64,000 nucleotides of DNA from Roseburia intestinalis L1-82 (GTDB lineage Bacteria; Bacillota; Clostridia; Lachnospirales; Lachnospiraceae): contig NZ_LR027880.1 in assembly GCF_900537995.1 (NCBI RefSeq), positions 3,689,001-3,753,000 of the forward strand, in the 5' to 3' direction. Each line of letters begins with the position of its first letter. Position 1 is the first letter of the stretch. This document shows positions 8,670-16,248 of this stretch, piece after piece. The notes under the pieces were generated by a model. The model was given only the letters and a program-made list of their open reading frames with translations, made no database searches and had not been told where the DNA came from. The position numbers and the translations under genes were made by a program.

Positions 8670-9569
8670 CTAGAAATACCCCTCCCTTTTTCTACGTTCC
8701 ATGCTGCCTGCCGCCTCGTTGTCGATCACGCGGCTGGTACGTTCTGAAGATACGGCTGCAAGTGTCTCGTCAATAATCTCATCCAAAGTCTCCGCATCGG
8801 ATTCCACACCACCGGTCAGCGGATAACATCCCAATGTACGGAAACGGACTTTTTTCATCTCCGGCTTCTCACCCTCACGGAATTTGAAGCGGTCATCATC
8901 CACCATAATGATGTTGCCGTCTCTGTATACGACCGGACGCTCTTTTGCAAAATAAAGCGGTACGATCTCAATGTTCTCACGTTTGATGTACTGCCAGATA
9001 TCTTTTTCTGTCCAGTTTGAGATCGGGAAGACACGGATGCTCTCGCCTTTATTGATCTTGGTGTTATACAGTTTCCACATCTCCGGTCTCTGGTTTTTCG
9101 GGTCCCATGCCTGCGCCTCGTTACGGAAGGAGAAGATTCTCTCTTTCGCACGGGATTTTTCCTCGTCACGGCGGCCGCCGCCAAATGCTGCAGTAAACTC
9201 ATATTTTTTAAGCGCCTGTTTTAATGCCTGTGTTTTCATGATGTCGGTGTAAGCGGAACCGTGGTCAAACGGGTTGATGCCGGCGTCCACACCTTCCTGA
9301 TTGGTGTAAACTAACATCTCAATGCCGTTCTCTTTTGCGATGCGGTCACGGAACTCGATCATCTCACGGAATTTCCAGGTCGTATCGATATGTAAAAATG
9401 GGAAAGGCGGCTTCTCCGGGTAAAATGCTTTCATGGCGAGGTGCAGCATTACCGAGCTGTCCTTTCCTATGGAGTAAAGCATTACCGGTTTTTCGCATTC
9501 AGCAGCTACTTCGCGGATGATGTAGATCGCCTCTGCCTCCAGTTCGTCCAAATGTGATAATCCACTCAT
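8670..9569 (-). CDS. cysD: Sulfate adenylyltransferase subunit 2 (CysD)
   Basis: Catalytic small subunit of heterodimeric ATP sulfurylase, 299 aa, of the PP-loop pyrophosphatase type. The PP-loop is seen as [13 protein letters not shown] near residues 28-40. Further family motifs are [28 protein letters not shown] and [12 protein letters not shown]. The start is [13 protein letters not shown], behind GAGGAGG; upstream in-frame codons overlap the aprB end and lack a ribosome site. It lies 28 bp downstream of aprB and abuts cysN. Confidence 0.95.
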   Translation of the reverse strand: MSGLSHLDELEAEAIYIIREVAAECEKPVMLYSIGKDSSVMLHLAMKAFYPEKPPFPFLHIDTTWKFREMIEFRDRIAKENGIEMLVYTNQEGVDAGINPFDHGSAYTDIMKTQALKQALKKYEFTAAFGGGRRDEEKSRAKERIFSFRNEAQAWDPKNQRPEMWKLYNTKINKGESIRVFPISNWTEKDIWQYIKRENIEIVPLYFAKERPVVYRDGNIIMVDDDRFKFREGEKPEMKKVRFRTLGCYPLTGGVESDAETLDEIIDETLAAVSSERTSRVIDNEAAGSMERRKREGYF

Positions 9570-9597
9570 AAAATATCCTCCTCTATTTTGCTGTGTT

Positions 9598-9912
9598 TTA
9601 ATATTTGTTGGCGTCTTTTTTATTGATCCGTACGACGGTCTTGTCGCCGTCGGGTGCGGTGACAGTCCAGAGGCGGTAGTCACCGTCCTCTCTGGTGGTC
9701 AGGGTGCTGCCTCTGCCGCCGATGTCGGCCCCTAAGAAGAAGTCTATGGCTTCGGCCCTGCATTCTTTGACGCAGGAGGTGCAGCCCCAGCAGTCTCTCG
9801 GCTCTTTGATGTATGCCTTGCCGTCTGCGTCTGCCTTGATCAGATTTCCCGGACAGACTTCGATGCAGCGTCTGCATTTTACGCATTTACTTTTATTGAT
9901 CGCTATGCTCAC
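9598..9912 (-). CDS. aprB: Ferredoxin-like iron-sulfur subunit of an AprAB-type APS reductase
   Basis: 104-aa protein with two [4Fe-4S] motifs: [13 protein letters not shown] and then [13 protein letters not shown]. The GTG start is chosen because AAAGGAGG lies 6 bp upstream, and GTGA overlaps the stop of the preceding flavoprotein gene, which implies a stoichiometric complex. It resembles adenylylsulfate reductase beta subunits but is shorter than the roughly 150 aa of dissimilatory AprB. Its place between aprA and cysDN says it passes electrons for APS reduction to sulfite. The electron donor is unknown. Confidence 0.8.
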   Translation of the reverse strand: MSIAINKSKCVKCRRCIEVCPGNLIKADADGKAYIKEPRDCWGCTSCVKECRAEAIDFFLGADIGGRGSTLTTREDGDYRLWTVTAPDGDKTVVRINKKDANKY

Positions 9913-11624
9913 AGGGTGCCTCCTTTCTGACCAAAATCCGGTGTCTGTGTCAGATCACGGAACAGAATTTTGATTTTACCGTTTTCATAGACGGAATTGA
10001 CTGCTTTTTTATCCCAGTCATCTTTTGTTCCCGGATAGTCCATGTTCTGTCCGAAACCACGCCAGCGTGTCTCTTTCCGCGCTTTTAGATGTGCGATGAC
10101 GCTTTTACATACGACTAAGCGTTCCTTTACTTCATAAATATGTAACAGGTCATCCGTATCTTTTGCGGTCAGATCTTTGGTCAGTGCGAAAAGCTGGTCA
10201 ATTTTTTCTTCCGCGATATTGAGCTGTTTCTCATTGTAGCGGTAATTCGTTCCGATCCCGCCTGCGTAGGCATCCATGACTTTCTGCATGGCTTCCTCGA
10301 TCTGTTCCGTGCCAAAGAATGATTTTTTCTCTGCAAAACAGGACTCATATTCCTGATCGACTGCCTGTGCCAGCTTTTCTAACTGTTCCTTTGAAGCCTG
10401 TCCTTCTGACTGCTGACCTTCCTCTTCCTGCTTCAGATCCTTTAGAATCGTCTCCGCCGCGATCTCGCCCTCCACGAGTGCTCCGGTCACATATTTCTGC
10501 GGGCATCCTCCGGCGACATCCCCGGCTGCATAAAGTCCTTTTAATGTGGTTCTTCTCGCATCATCGATCCAGTAGCCGCTTGCGGTATGACCACCCACGA
10601 TGTAAGGCTCGGTGCCCTCGATCTCGACATCCTGCTCATTCGGCTCTTTTCCGCTCTCGATCCATTTTAAAGTCTGGCTCGGTGCCATATTTAAATATGC
10701 CTTTAACAGATCTTTGCCCTGCTCTTCCTTAATGCCTTCCGTATGCAGGTAACACGGGCCTCTTCCCTCCTGATTCTCCGCCACGGTACCGTAGACACGC
10801 TCCTCAGTCGTAATGCCATATTTCGTCTCATAGACCTCTCCGAGGGAGTTGATCTGTTTTGCCCCGACGCCCTGTGCGATCGTTCCGGTCGGTGCGATCG
10901 TATCTTTACAGCGGAGTGCAATAAAACGCATCTCAAAAGTCGTCATTTCTGCTCCGGCTAAAATTCCCATCGCGTATCCCGCTCCGGTGTTAAACGGCGG
11001 ATACCACATCTTGTGTCTTGAAAATCCCGGATTGTTCGGGCGGTAAAGTCCTGCCGCTCCGCCGGTCGCACATAAAACTGCTTTTGCAGAAAAAATGTAT
11101 GCTATCTTCTCATTGACGTCAAATCCGTATGCCCCGGTCACTTTATCCTGCTCTGTAATGTAATCCGTGATGTTCACATGATTGATGACTTTCACGTTTT
11201 TCTGTGCTTTCACGGCTTCCGCTAAGATCGGCTTGATGTTCTCGCCGTTGATCTTGATATTCCGGTTACCTCTTGTCACATATTTTCCGTTTTCATCTTT
11301 TAAAATAACAAGCCCTAACTCCTCTAACTTCGCTGTCACACGGTTGAGTCCCTGCGACATGGAGAGCAGCAGGTCTTTTCTCACAATGCCATTGGCATCC
11401 TTCGTGGCATAGTCGACATAATCTTCCGGCTTTCTTCCCTCCGTGATATATGCGTTCAGGGCATTGACGCCGGCTGCAAGACAGCCGCTCCTTATGATAT
11501 TCGCTTTTTCCGCGATCACAACCTTAAGCTCCGGGTTTTGCTCTGCGATAGTCAGTGCCGCATAACAGCCGGAAGTTCCACCGCCGATGATCAGCACATC
11601 CGATGTAATGATTTCTGTTTTCAT
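9909..11624 (-). CDS. aprA: Flavoprotein subunit of an AprAB-type adenylylsulfate reductase
   Basis: 571-aa FAD protein of the fumarate reductase/succinate dehydrogenase flavoprotein superfamily. The Rossmann dinucleotide motif is at the N-terminus (VLIIGGGTSGCYAALTIAE), and a C-terminal FAD segment (LYAAGDVAGGCPQKYVTGA) is present. With the ferredoxin-like partner and CysDN it most likely reduces APS to sulfite and AMP. The start is MKTEIITSD, behind GGAGAATTAT; 45 more upstream in-frame codons cross an intercistronic hairpin array and are not used. No cysC or cysH is in the operon. A plain fumarate-reductase-like role is the alternative but fits the context poorly. Confidence 0.82.
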   Translation of the reverse strand: MKTEIITSDVLIIGGGTSGCYAALTIAEQNPELKVVIAEKANIIRSGCLAAGVNALNAYITEGRKPEDYVDYATKDANGIVRKDLLLSMSQGLNRVTAKLEELGLVILKDENGKYVTRGNRNIKINGENIKPILAEAVKAQKNVKVINHVNITDYITEQDKVTGAYGFDVNEKIAYIFSAKAVLCATGGAAGLYRPNNPGFSRHKMWYPPFNTGAGYAMGILAGAEMTTFEMRFIALRCKDTIAPTGTIAQGVGAKQINSLGEVYETKYGITTEERVYGTVAENQEGRGPCYLHTEGIKEEQGKDLLKAYLNMAPSQTLKWIESGKEPNEQDVEIEGTEPYIVGGHTASGYWIDDARRTTLKGLYAAGDVAGGCPQKYVTGALVEGEIAAETILKDLKQEEEGQQSEGQASKEQLEKLAQAVDQEYESCFAEKKSFFGTEQIEEAMQKVMDAYAGGIGTNYRYNEKQLNIAEEKIDQLFALTKDLTAKDTDDLLHIYEVKERLVVCKSVIAHLKARKETRWRGFGQNMDYPGTKDDWDKKAVNSVYENGKIKILFRDLTQTPDFGQKGGTL

Positions 11625-11639
11625 ATAATTCTCCATTTC

Positions 11640-11713
11640 TGCGCAGTTTTTTGCGCATATCAAGTTTGTGCCGGAGCACAAATCTTGCGTGTGAAAAATC
11701 TTATTTTTCACAC
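11640..11713 (-). other. Three consecutive hairpins between cysA and aprA
   Basis: On the minus strand three inverted repeats follow one another: GTGTGAAAAA...TTTTTCACAC (11713-11689), TTTGTGC...GCACAAA (11682-11665) and TGCGCA...TGCGCA (11657-11640). None is followed by a T-run. They sit between the transporter genes and the enzyme genes of the operon. They could act as an mRNA processing or stability boundary giving different amounts of the two halves; this is inference. Confidence 0.6.
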
Positions 11714-11721
11714 TGATCCCC

Positions 11722-12810
11722 TTAAATATAAAACAGCTTCTCTGTTTCAATATTGGCATTTTCTACAATGTTTACATTCTGTGTGCCGTTTTCACCTGCC
11801 GGGAATGCAAACACCTGATAAATGAACACATTGACACGCTCGCCCTCTGTGATCGATGCCTCCTCTAACCTGCGGTTTGCCACAAGCAGCACATCATGTA
11901 CTCTTACATGAAGTTCGACCTCTCTGCCGCGAAACATCACGCGCTCCACAACACCTTCCTCCACGGAAGAAGAAAAGCGGCTCTGCTCTGTCTTTTTTGT
12001 GACACTCACATGTTCCGGTCTCACCACCGCATGAAGCCCCTCACCTAATTCCTCATACCCATGGAAGCTGGTGATATTGCTGATTCTGGTCGGACTTCCC
12101 ATGAACTCTGTGACAAACGGTGTCTTCGGCTGGCTGTAGATTTCGATCGGCGTTCCCGCCTGTTCGATATGTCCATGGTTGGTTATGATGATCTCATCTG
12201 CAACCTCAATTGCCTCATCCTGATCATGCGTGACAAAAATGCTGGTGATGCCGACTCTCGTAATCATCTCCCGAAGCCAGCTTCGAAGTTCCTGACGTAC
12301 TTTTGCGTCAATGGCTGCAAACGGTTCATCTAAAAGAAGAAGTTCCGGGTTCGGCGCTAAGGCTCTCGCAAATGCAACCCTCTGTCTCTGTCCGCCGGAT
12401 AACTGGTTCGGATAGCGCTTCTCAAATCCCTTTAACCCGACTAATTCCACCAGTTCATCCACACGCCGTCTGATATCTGCCTTTTTCCATTTTTTTACAT
12501 CCAGTCCAAATGCTATGTTATCATATACGGTCATGTAGCGGAACAGCGCATAGTTCTGAAACACAAATCCGATCCCGCGCTCACTCGCCGGTACATCATT
12601 GACGACTCTTCCATCAATGATGATTTCCCCCGAATCCGCATGTTCTAATCCAGCAAGCATTCGAAGGATCGTCGTCTTTCCGCTGCCACTCGGTCCGAGC
12701 AGCCCGATCAGCTTTCCTTTTCCAATTCCAAAATTGATGTCGTCGGATGCCTGAAAATCTTTATACTTTTTATTCACATGCCTAAGTTCTACATAATTTT
12801 GTTCCGCCAT
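11722..12810 (-). CDS. cysA: Sulfate/thiosulfate ABC transporter ATP-binding protein
   Basis: ATPase of the CysTWA importer, 362 aa. Walker A GPSGSGKTT, signature LSGGQRQRVAFARAL and Walker B LLLLDEPFAAID are seen in order, followed by the switch His in IFVTHDQDEA. A C-terminal TOBE-like regulatory region follows. The start is set at MAEQNYVELR, behind GGAG; a start 12 codons upstream (12846) is possible. It lies downstream of both permease genes and upstream of aprA. Confidence 0.92.
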   Translation of the reverse strand: MAEQNYVELRHVNKKYKDFQASDDINFGIGKGKLIGLLGPSGSGKTTILRMLAGLEHADSGEIIIDGRVVNDVPASERGIGFVFQNYALFRYMTVYDNIAFGLDVKKWKKADIRRRVDELVELVGLKGFEKRYPNQLSGGQRQRVAFARALAPNPELLLLDEPFAAIDAKVRQELRSWLREMITRVGITSIFVTHDQDEAIEVADEIIITNHGHIEQAGTPIEIYSQPKTPFVTEFMGSPTRISNITSFHGYEELGEGLHAVVRPEHVSVTKKTEQSRFSSSVEEGVVERVMFRGREVELHVRVHDVLLVANRRLEEASITEGERVNVFIYQVFAFPAGENGTQNVNIVENANIETEKLFYI

Positions 12811-12853
12811 AATCCGCTCCATTTCCAGTAGTACATTTACTGCCATGCTGCAC

Positions 12854-12887
12854 CAGCTGCTATGCTGCGCCAGCTGCTATGATGCCT
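12854..12887 (+). repeat. 17-bp spacer repeats between cysW and cysA
   Basis: Two direct units with core CAGCTGCTATG (12854 and 12871), preceded by a partial ATGCTGCAC. The same CTGCTATG core recurs between cysT and cysW and, on the other strand, behind murA. No coding or operator role is evident. Confidence 0.6.
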
Positions 12888-12927
12888 TAACTGCGCTGCT
12901 GTTACTTTTCTTCTCTGGCAGCCCTGC

Positions 12928-13743
12928 CTACGCTTCTTTGCCCTTGTGCTCCAACACACTCCGAAGCACTAAGATCACGACTGCCATACACACTAAGATC
13001 GCCGATACCGCAAACGCTCCGGTAAAATCATATCCCTGATACAAAAGTTCAATGTAAAGCGGCATCGTATTTGTTTTTCCCTGAAGGTGACCGGACAAAA
13101 CAGATACCGCACCAAACTCTCCCATCGCTCTTGCCGTACAGAGCACGATTCCGTAAAGCAATGCCCATTTGATATGTGGGAAAGTAATTTTCCGGAAAAT
13201 CGTAAATCCGTTTGCTCCCATCAGTGCAGCCGCTTCCTCCTCGTCGGTACCAAGTGTGGAGAGCACCGGGATGATCTCCCTCGATATAAACGGAAATGTC
13301 ACAAACACTGTTGCAACCACGATTCCCGGTACCGCAAAGATCATTTTGATCCCCGCCGACCGCAGATACTCATAAAGGATACTCTGCCGTCCAAAGGTCA
13401 GGATATAGATCAGTCCGGCAATAACCGGTGAGATTGTAAGCGGAAGATCAATCAGCGTTGACAAGATCTTTTTGCCATGAAACTGGAATCGCGTGATACA
13501 CCAGGATGCCGCAATTCCAAATATGGTGTTGACCACCACCGCGATCAGCGTTACTTCCAATGTAAGACCGATTGCCTTTAATGCATAATAATCGGTGACT
13601 GACGCCACAAATACTTTAATGCCCTCCCCAAACGCTGTGACAAGGACGTAGGTGAGCGGCAGGATCAACATCACTATGAGAAATAATGTGCTGATACCGA
13701 TTAAGATCCATTTAAGTGGCCCTGAATTTTTTCTGATCTCCAT
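12928..13743 (-). CDS. cysW: Sulfate ABC transporter permease CysW
   Basis: Integral membrane permease of 271 aa with about six hydrophobic segments. The cytoplasmic coupling loop EEAAALMGANGFTIFRKI...P is typical of binding-protein-dependent permeases, followed by ARAMGEFGAVSVLSG as in the CysW/ModB group. The start is MEIRKNSG, behind GGAAGGAG. It pairs with CysT to form the membrane channel. Confidence 0.92.
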   Translation of the reverse strand: MEIRKNSGPLKWILIGISTLFLIVMLILPLTYVLVTAFGEGIKVFVASVTDYYALKAIGLTLEVTLIAVVVNTIFGIAASWCITRFQFHGKKILSTLIDLPLTISPVIAGLIYILTFGRQSILYEYLRSAGIKMIFAVPGIVVATVFVTFPFISREIIPVLSTLGTDEEEAAALMGANGFTIFRKITFPHIKWALLYGIVLCTARAMGEFGAVSVLSGHLQGKTNTMPLYIELLYQGYDFTGAFAVSAILVCMAVVILVLRSVLEHKGKEA

Positions 13744-13824
13744 AGCTTTCTCCTTCCTGTGATCTGATTTCTGCAAAACCTGACAGATATTCTGCCTGTC
13801 TCCATACATCTATCCTGCAATTTA

Positions 13825-13872
13825 GCTGCTATGCAACCTGGCTGCTATGTAACCTGGTTGCTATGCAATTCC
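13825..13872 (+). repeat. 16-bp spacer repeats between cysT and cysW
   Basis: Three direct units, GCTGCTATGCAACCTG, GCTGCTATGTAACCTG and GTTGCTATGCAATTCC, start at 13825, 13841 and 13857. The last unit overlaps the end of cysT including its stop codon. Same core as the repeats at 12854 and 43454. Confidence 0.7.
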
Positions 13873-14697
13873 GCTGACGATCTTTGACGCCCGGCTTTGC
13901 AGCCATGCATTGATAAAAAGGATCACAAACGCTGCCGCTAACATGACAAGAGCGATCGAAGTTGCACTCGCATAATCAAATTCCTGAAGCTTTGACATGA
14001 TCATCAGCGGTGCGATCTCTGTCTCATAAGGGGTATTTCCTGCAATAAATACCACGCTTCCATATTCGCCAAGTCCTCTCGCAAAGGACATCGTAAATCC
14101 GGCGATCAGGGATGGTAAAATCTCCGGCAGGATCACACGGAACATCGTCTGCCTGCTGTTTGCGCCGAGGATATTTGCCGCCTCCTCATACTGGATATCT
14201 ATTTTTTCCAAAACCGGCTGCACCGCCCGCACAACAAACGGAATTCCGATAAACACCAGCGCCACGATGATTCCGAGTCTTGTATACGCGATCTTAATTC
14301 CGAACTTCTGAAAAAATGCTCCTACCCAGCCCTCCGTCGTGGTCAGGTGTGTCAGTGCGATACCGGCAACTGCGGTCGGCAGTGCAAATGGAAGTTCGAT
14401 GATGCCATCCATGATCGCTTTTCCGGGAAAATCATATCTTACAAGCACCCAGGCGATGATCATACCCATGACCGCATCGATCGCCGCCGCCACGAATGCA
14501 GTAAAAAAACTGACTGCATAGCTCGATAACACACGCGGTCTTGTGATTGTATCAAGAAATTCAGGAAATGAAAGTTTTGCTGAAAATACAACCAGCGAAC
14601 ATAACGGAATAATCACGATCAGTCCAAGCATTGTTATGGTAACTCCAAAAGACAGTCCAAAACCCGGTATGACTCTTTTATTTTTACTTTTACGCAT
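13861..14697 (-). CDS. cysT: Sulfate ABC transporter permease CysT
   Basis: Membrane permease of 278 aa with about six helices. The coupling loop YEEAANILGANSRQTMFRVI..P and the FARGLGEYGSVVFIAGN segment are diagnostic of CysT (CysU). The start is MRKSKNKR, behind GAGGGAGG. It follows the binding-protein gene with a gap of 17 bp and is the first permease of the operon. Confidence 0.92.
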   Translation of the reverse strand: MRKSKNKRVIPGFGLSFGVTITMLGLIVIIPLCSLVVFSAKLSFPEFLDTITRPRVLSSYAVSFFTAFVAAAIDAVMGMIIAWVLVRYDFPGKAIMDGIIELPFALPTAVAGIALTHLTTTEGWVGAFFQKFGIKIAYTRLGIIVALVFIGIPFVVRAVQPVLEKIDIQYEEAANILGANSRQTMFRVILPEILPSLIAGFTMSFARGLGEYGSVVFIAGNTPYETEIAPLMIMSKLQEFDYASATSIALVMLAAAFVILFINAWLQSRASKIVSGIA

Positions 14698-14714
14698 GCA
14701 ATCCTCCCTCTTCA

Positions 14715-15776
14715 CTACCTGTTACGTTCATAGATCGTGTCAAAGATACCGCCATCCGAAAAATGTTTCTCTATCACAGCATCCCATCCGCCAAAGTGAC
14801 TGATATCTGCCATAGCAACATCCGTCACCATCCATTTTCCATCGGAAGGAACTTTTGTGATCTCATGTGTTCCCTCCTCCGTGTAAAACTGTTTTGCAAT
14901 GTCCTGATCTGCCGGACGGTAATAATTTTCTCCTGCAAGCTTCTGTGCTTCATCGGAATACAGGTAATTCAAATATTCCTCCGCAACAGCCCGGCTGCAT
15001 CTTCTGTCAACCACTTCATCTACAACAGCTACCGTCGGCTGACAAAGCACCGATGCCGATGGAACAACGATCTCGTATTCTCCCGGTTCCTCCTGCATGG
15101 ATAAAAATGCTTCATTCTCCCATGCAATCAGGACGTCACCCTGGCCATTCTCAATGAATGTGGTCGTTGAACCGCGTGCCCCGGAATCTAAGACCAGCAC
15201 ATTCTGATATAGTGTTTTCATATGCTCTGTGATGTTTTCCTCACTCTCGCCCTGTCCTTCAAAATAATACCATGCCGCGAGATAATTCCACCTTGCTCCA
15301 CCGGAAGTCTTTGGGTTCGGAGTGATAACACTGACATCCGATCTTAAAAGGTCATCCCAGTCTTTGATCTGTTTTGGATTTCCCTTTCTCACAAGGAATA
15401 CGATCGTTGAGGTATAGGGAGCACTGTCGTCCGGAAACTCTGATGTAAATCCCGGATCGATCAGCCCGGAATCGGAGATCGTCTTGATATCACCCTCTAA
15501 TGCAAGTGTTACCACATCGGCGTCAAGGCCGTTCGCAACCTCCAATGCCTGTTTTCCGGAACCGCCATGGGACTGGATGATCCTTACCTTCTGCCCGGTC
15601 TGCTCTTCCCAGTGTTTTTCGAACAAGGTATTGTAGGCCTGATATAATTCTCTGGTCGGATCGTAGGAAACATTGACGATCTCTACTGTATCCGCATCTG
15701 CCACACTGCCGCATCCGGCGAATGTTCCCATTGCAAGCATTGCTGCTGCAAGGATTGCTGCCATCCTCTTTCTCAT
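14715..15776 (-). CDS. sbp: Sulfate-binding lipoprotein of the ABC transporter
   Basis: 353-aa extracellular binding protein. The N-terminus MRKRMAAILAAAMLAMG ends in the lipobox FAGC, so it is anchored by a lipid at Cys near residue 22. Family segments such as VSYDPTRELYQAYN and SHGGSGKQ, which binds the oxyanion, are seen early, then PKTSGGARWNYLAAW. First gene of the sulfate operon, behind a perfect-consensus promoter. Thiosulfate may also be a substrate. Confidence 0.93.
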   Translation of the reverse strand: MRKRMAAILAAAMLAMGTFAGCGSVADADTVEIVNVSYDPTRELYQAYNTLFEKHWEEQTGQKVRIIQSHGGSGKQALEVANGLDADVVTLALEGDIKTISDSGLIDPGFTSEFPDDSAPYTSTIVFLVRKGNPKQIKDWDDLLRSDVSVITPNPKTSGGARWNYLAAWYYFEGQGESEENITEHMKTLYQNVLVLDSGARGSTTTFIENGQGDVLIAWENEAFLSMQEEPGEYEIVVPSASVLCQPTVAVVDEVVDRRCSRAVAEEYLNYLYSDEAQKLAGENYYRPADQDIAKQFYTEEGTHEITKVPSDGKWMVTDVAMADISHFGGWDAVIEKHFSDGGIFDTIYERNR

Positions 15777-15892
15777 TGTCCCTCCACTCCGTAAAACCTG
15801 CGTCACGCACAGGTAAAATCTGTGTCTGCTGTCCTGTAAAACTGTCTTAATATCTTATCATCTGTTCCTTTATTTTTTCTTTTTCATATATT

Positions 15893-15939
15893 TCCTATAA
15901 GATTACTAGGATTATAACTTTAGTTCGCTGATGTGTCAA
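15893..15939 (-). promoter_or_regulatory. Consensus promoter of the sulfate operon with overlapping operator-like palindrome
   Basis: Minus strand: -35 TTGACA (15939-15934), 17-bp spacer, -10 TATAAT (15916-15911), all consensus. An inverted repeat TCCTA-N9-TAGGA (15893-15897 and 15907-15911) touches the -10 box and covers the likely start point, where a repressor would block initiation. Such a strong promoter is normally held down; a cysteine- or sulfur-responsive repressor is the natural candidate, but no regulator is encoded nearby. The leader to the ATG is about 130 nt and shows no S-box. Confidence 0.7.
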
Positions 15940-16021
15940 GATATAATTGGAAAATTTTTTCAATTATTTATGGGGTTGTGTATTTCAAAAGATGTGCTCT
16001 GATTACAGATTAAAAAATGAC

Positions 16022-16056
16022 AAAAAAAATGAAACCTGGGGTCAGGTTCCATTTTT
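16022..16056. terminator. Bidirectional terminator hairpin at the edge of intergenic element copy 2
   Basis: Arms 16029-16038 and 16043-16052 (AAACCTG with CAGGTT at the core) are flanked by T5 on the plus side and a run of eight T on the minus side. It ends the ftsH transcript after the 196-nt repeat. Its sequence is unrelated to the hairpin at 6748-6770 although the position relative to the repeat is the same. Confidence 0.75.
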
Positions 16057-16248
16057 AGGAGAAGGTATTTTTACTATGGGGTATAGCAAAAACTATATAT
16101 AATGTATTGGGGGGTTTTTACGGTTATTATAATAGCATGCCCCCGCAAATAAGTGTGCACAAAGTTCACAATTTTTCATCATTGTTTTTATGCATATTGT
16201 ACAGTACCTTGGTATCATATTTTTGTGAGAACAGAAAAATATGCACAA
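16053..16248. repeat. 196-nt intergenic element, copy 2 (directly downstream of ftsH)
   Basis: Gapless partner of 6771-6966, ending exactly at the ftsH stop codon. Conserved blocks are at offsets 0-86, 97-110, 148-157 and 188-195. Inside the first block, TTTTTGCTAT and ATAGTAAAAA (minus strand) can pair with one G-U around an ACCCC loop; on the plus strand that pair would be A-C, which slightly favours a minus-strand RNA. A local stem CATATTTTT/AAAAATATG near the distal end is not in register with the one in copy 1. Confidence 0.9.
16076..16152 (+). other. Possible pair of overlapping micro-ORFs in element copy 2
   Basis: AGGAGAAGG is followed by MGYSKNYI (16076-16102) and, through TAATG, by MYWGVFTVIIIACPRK (16102-16152). 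Copy 1 has TGA in place of the TGC Cys codon, but shares the later in-frame TAA at the same distance. Reported as a hypothesis only; no peptide family is recognised. Confidence 0.25.

Noticed and set aside
15777..15890. Riboswitch in the leader of the sulfate operon
   Set aside because: No S-box, T-box or other conserved core could be found; the region is AT-rich without a terminator.
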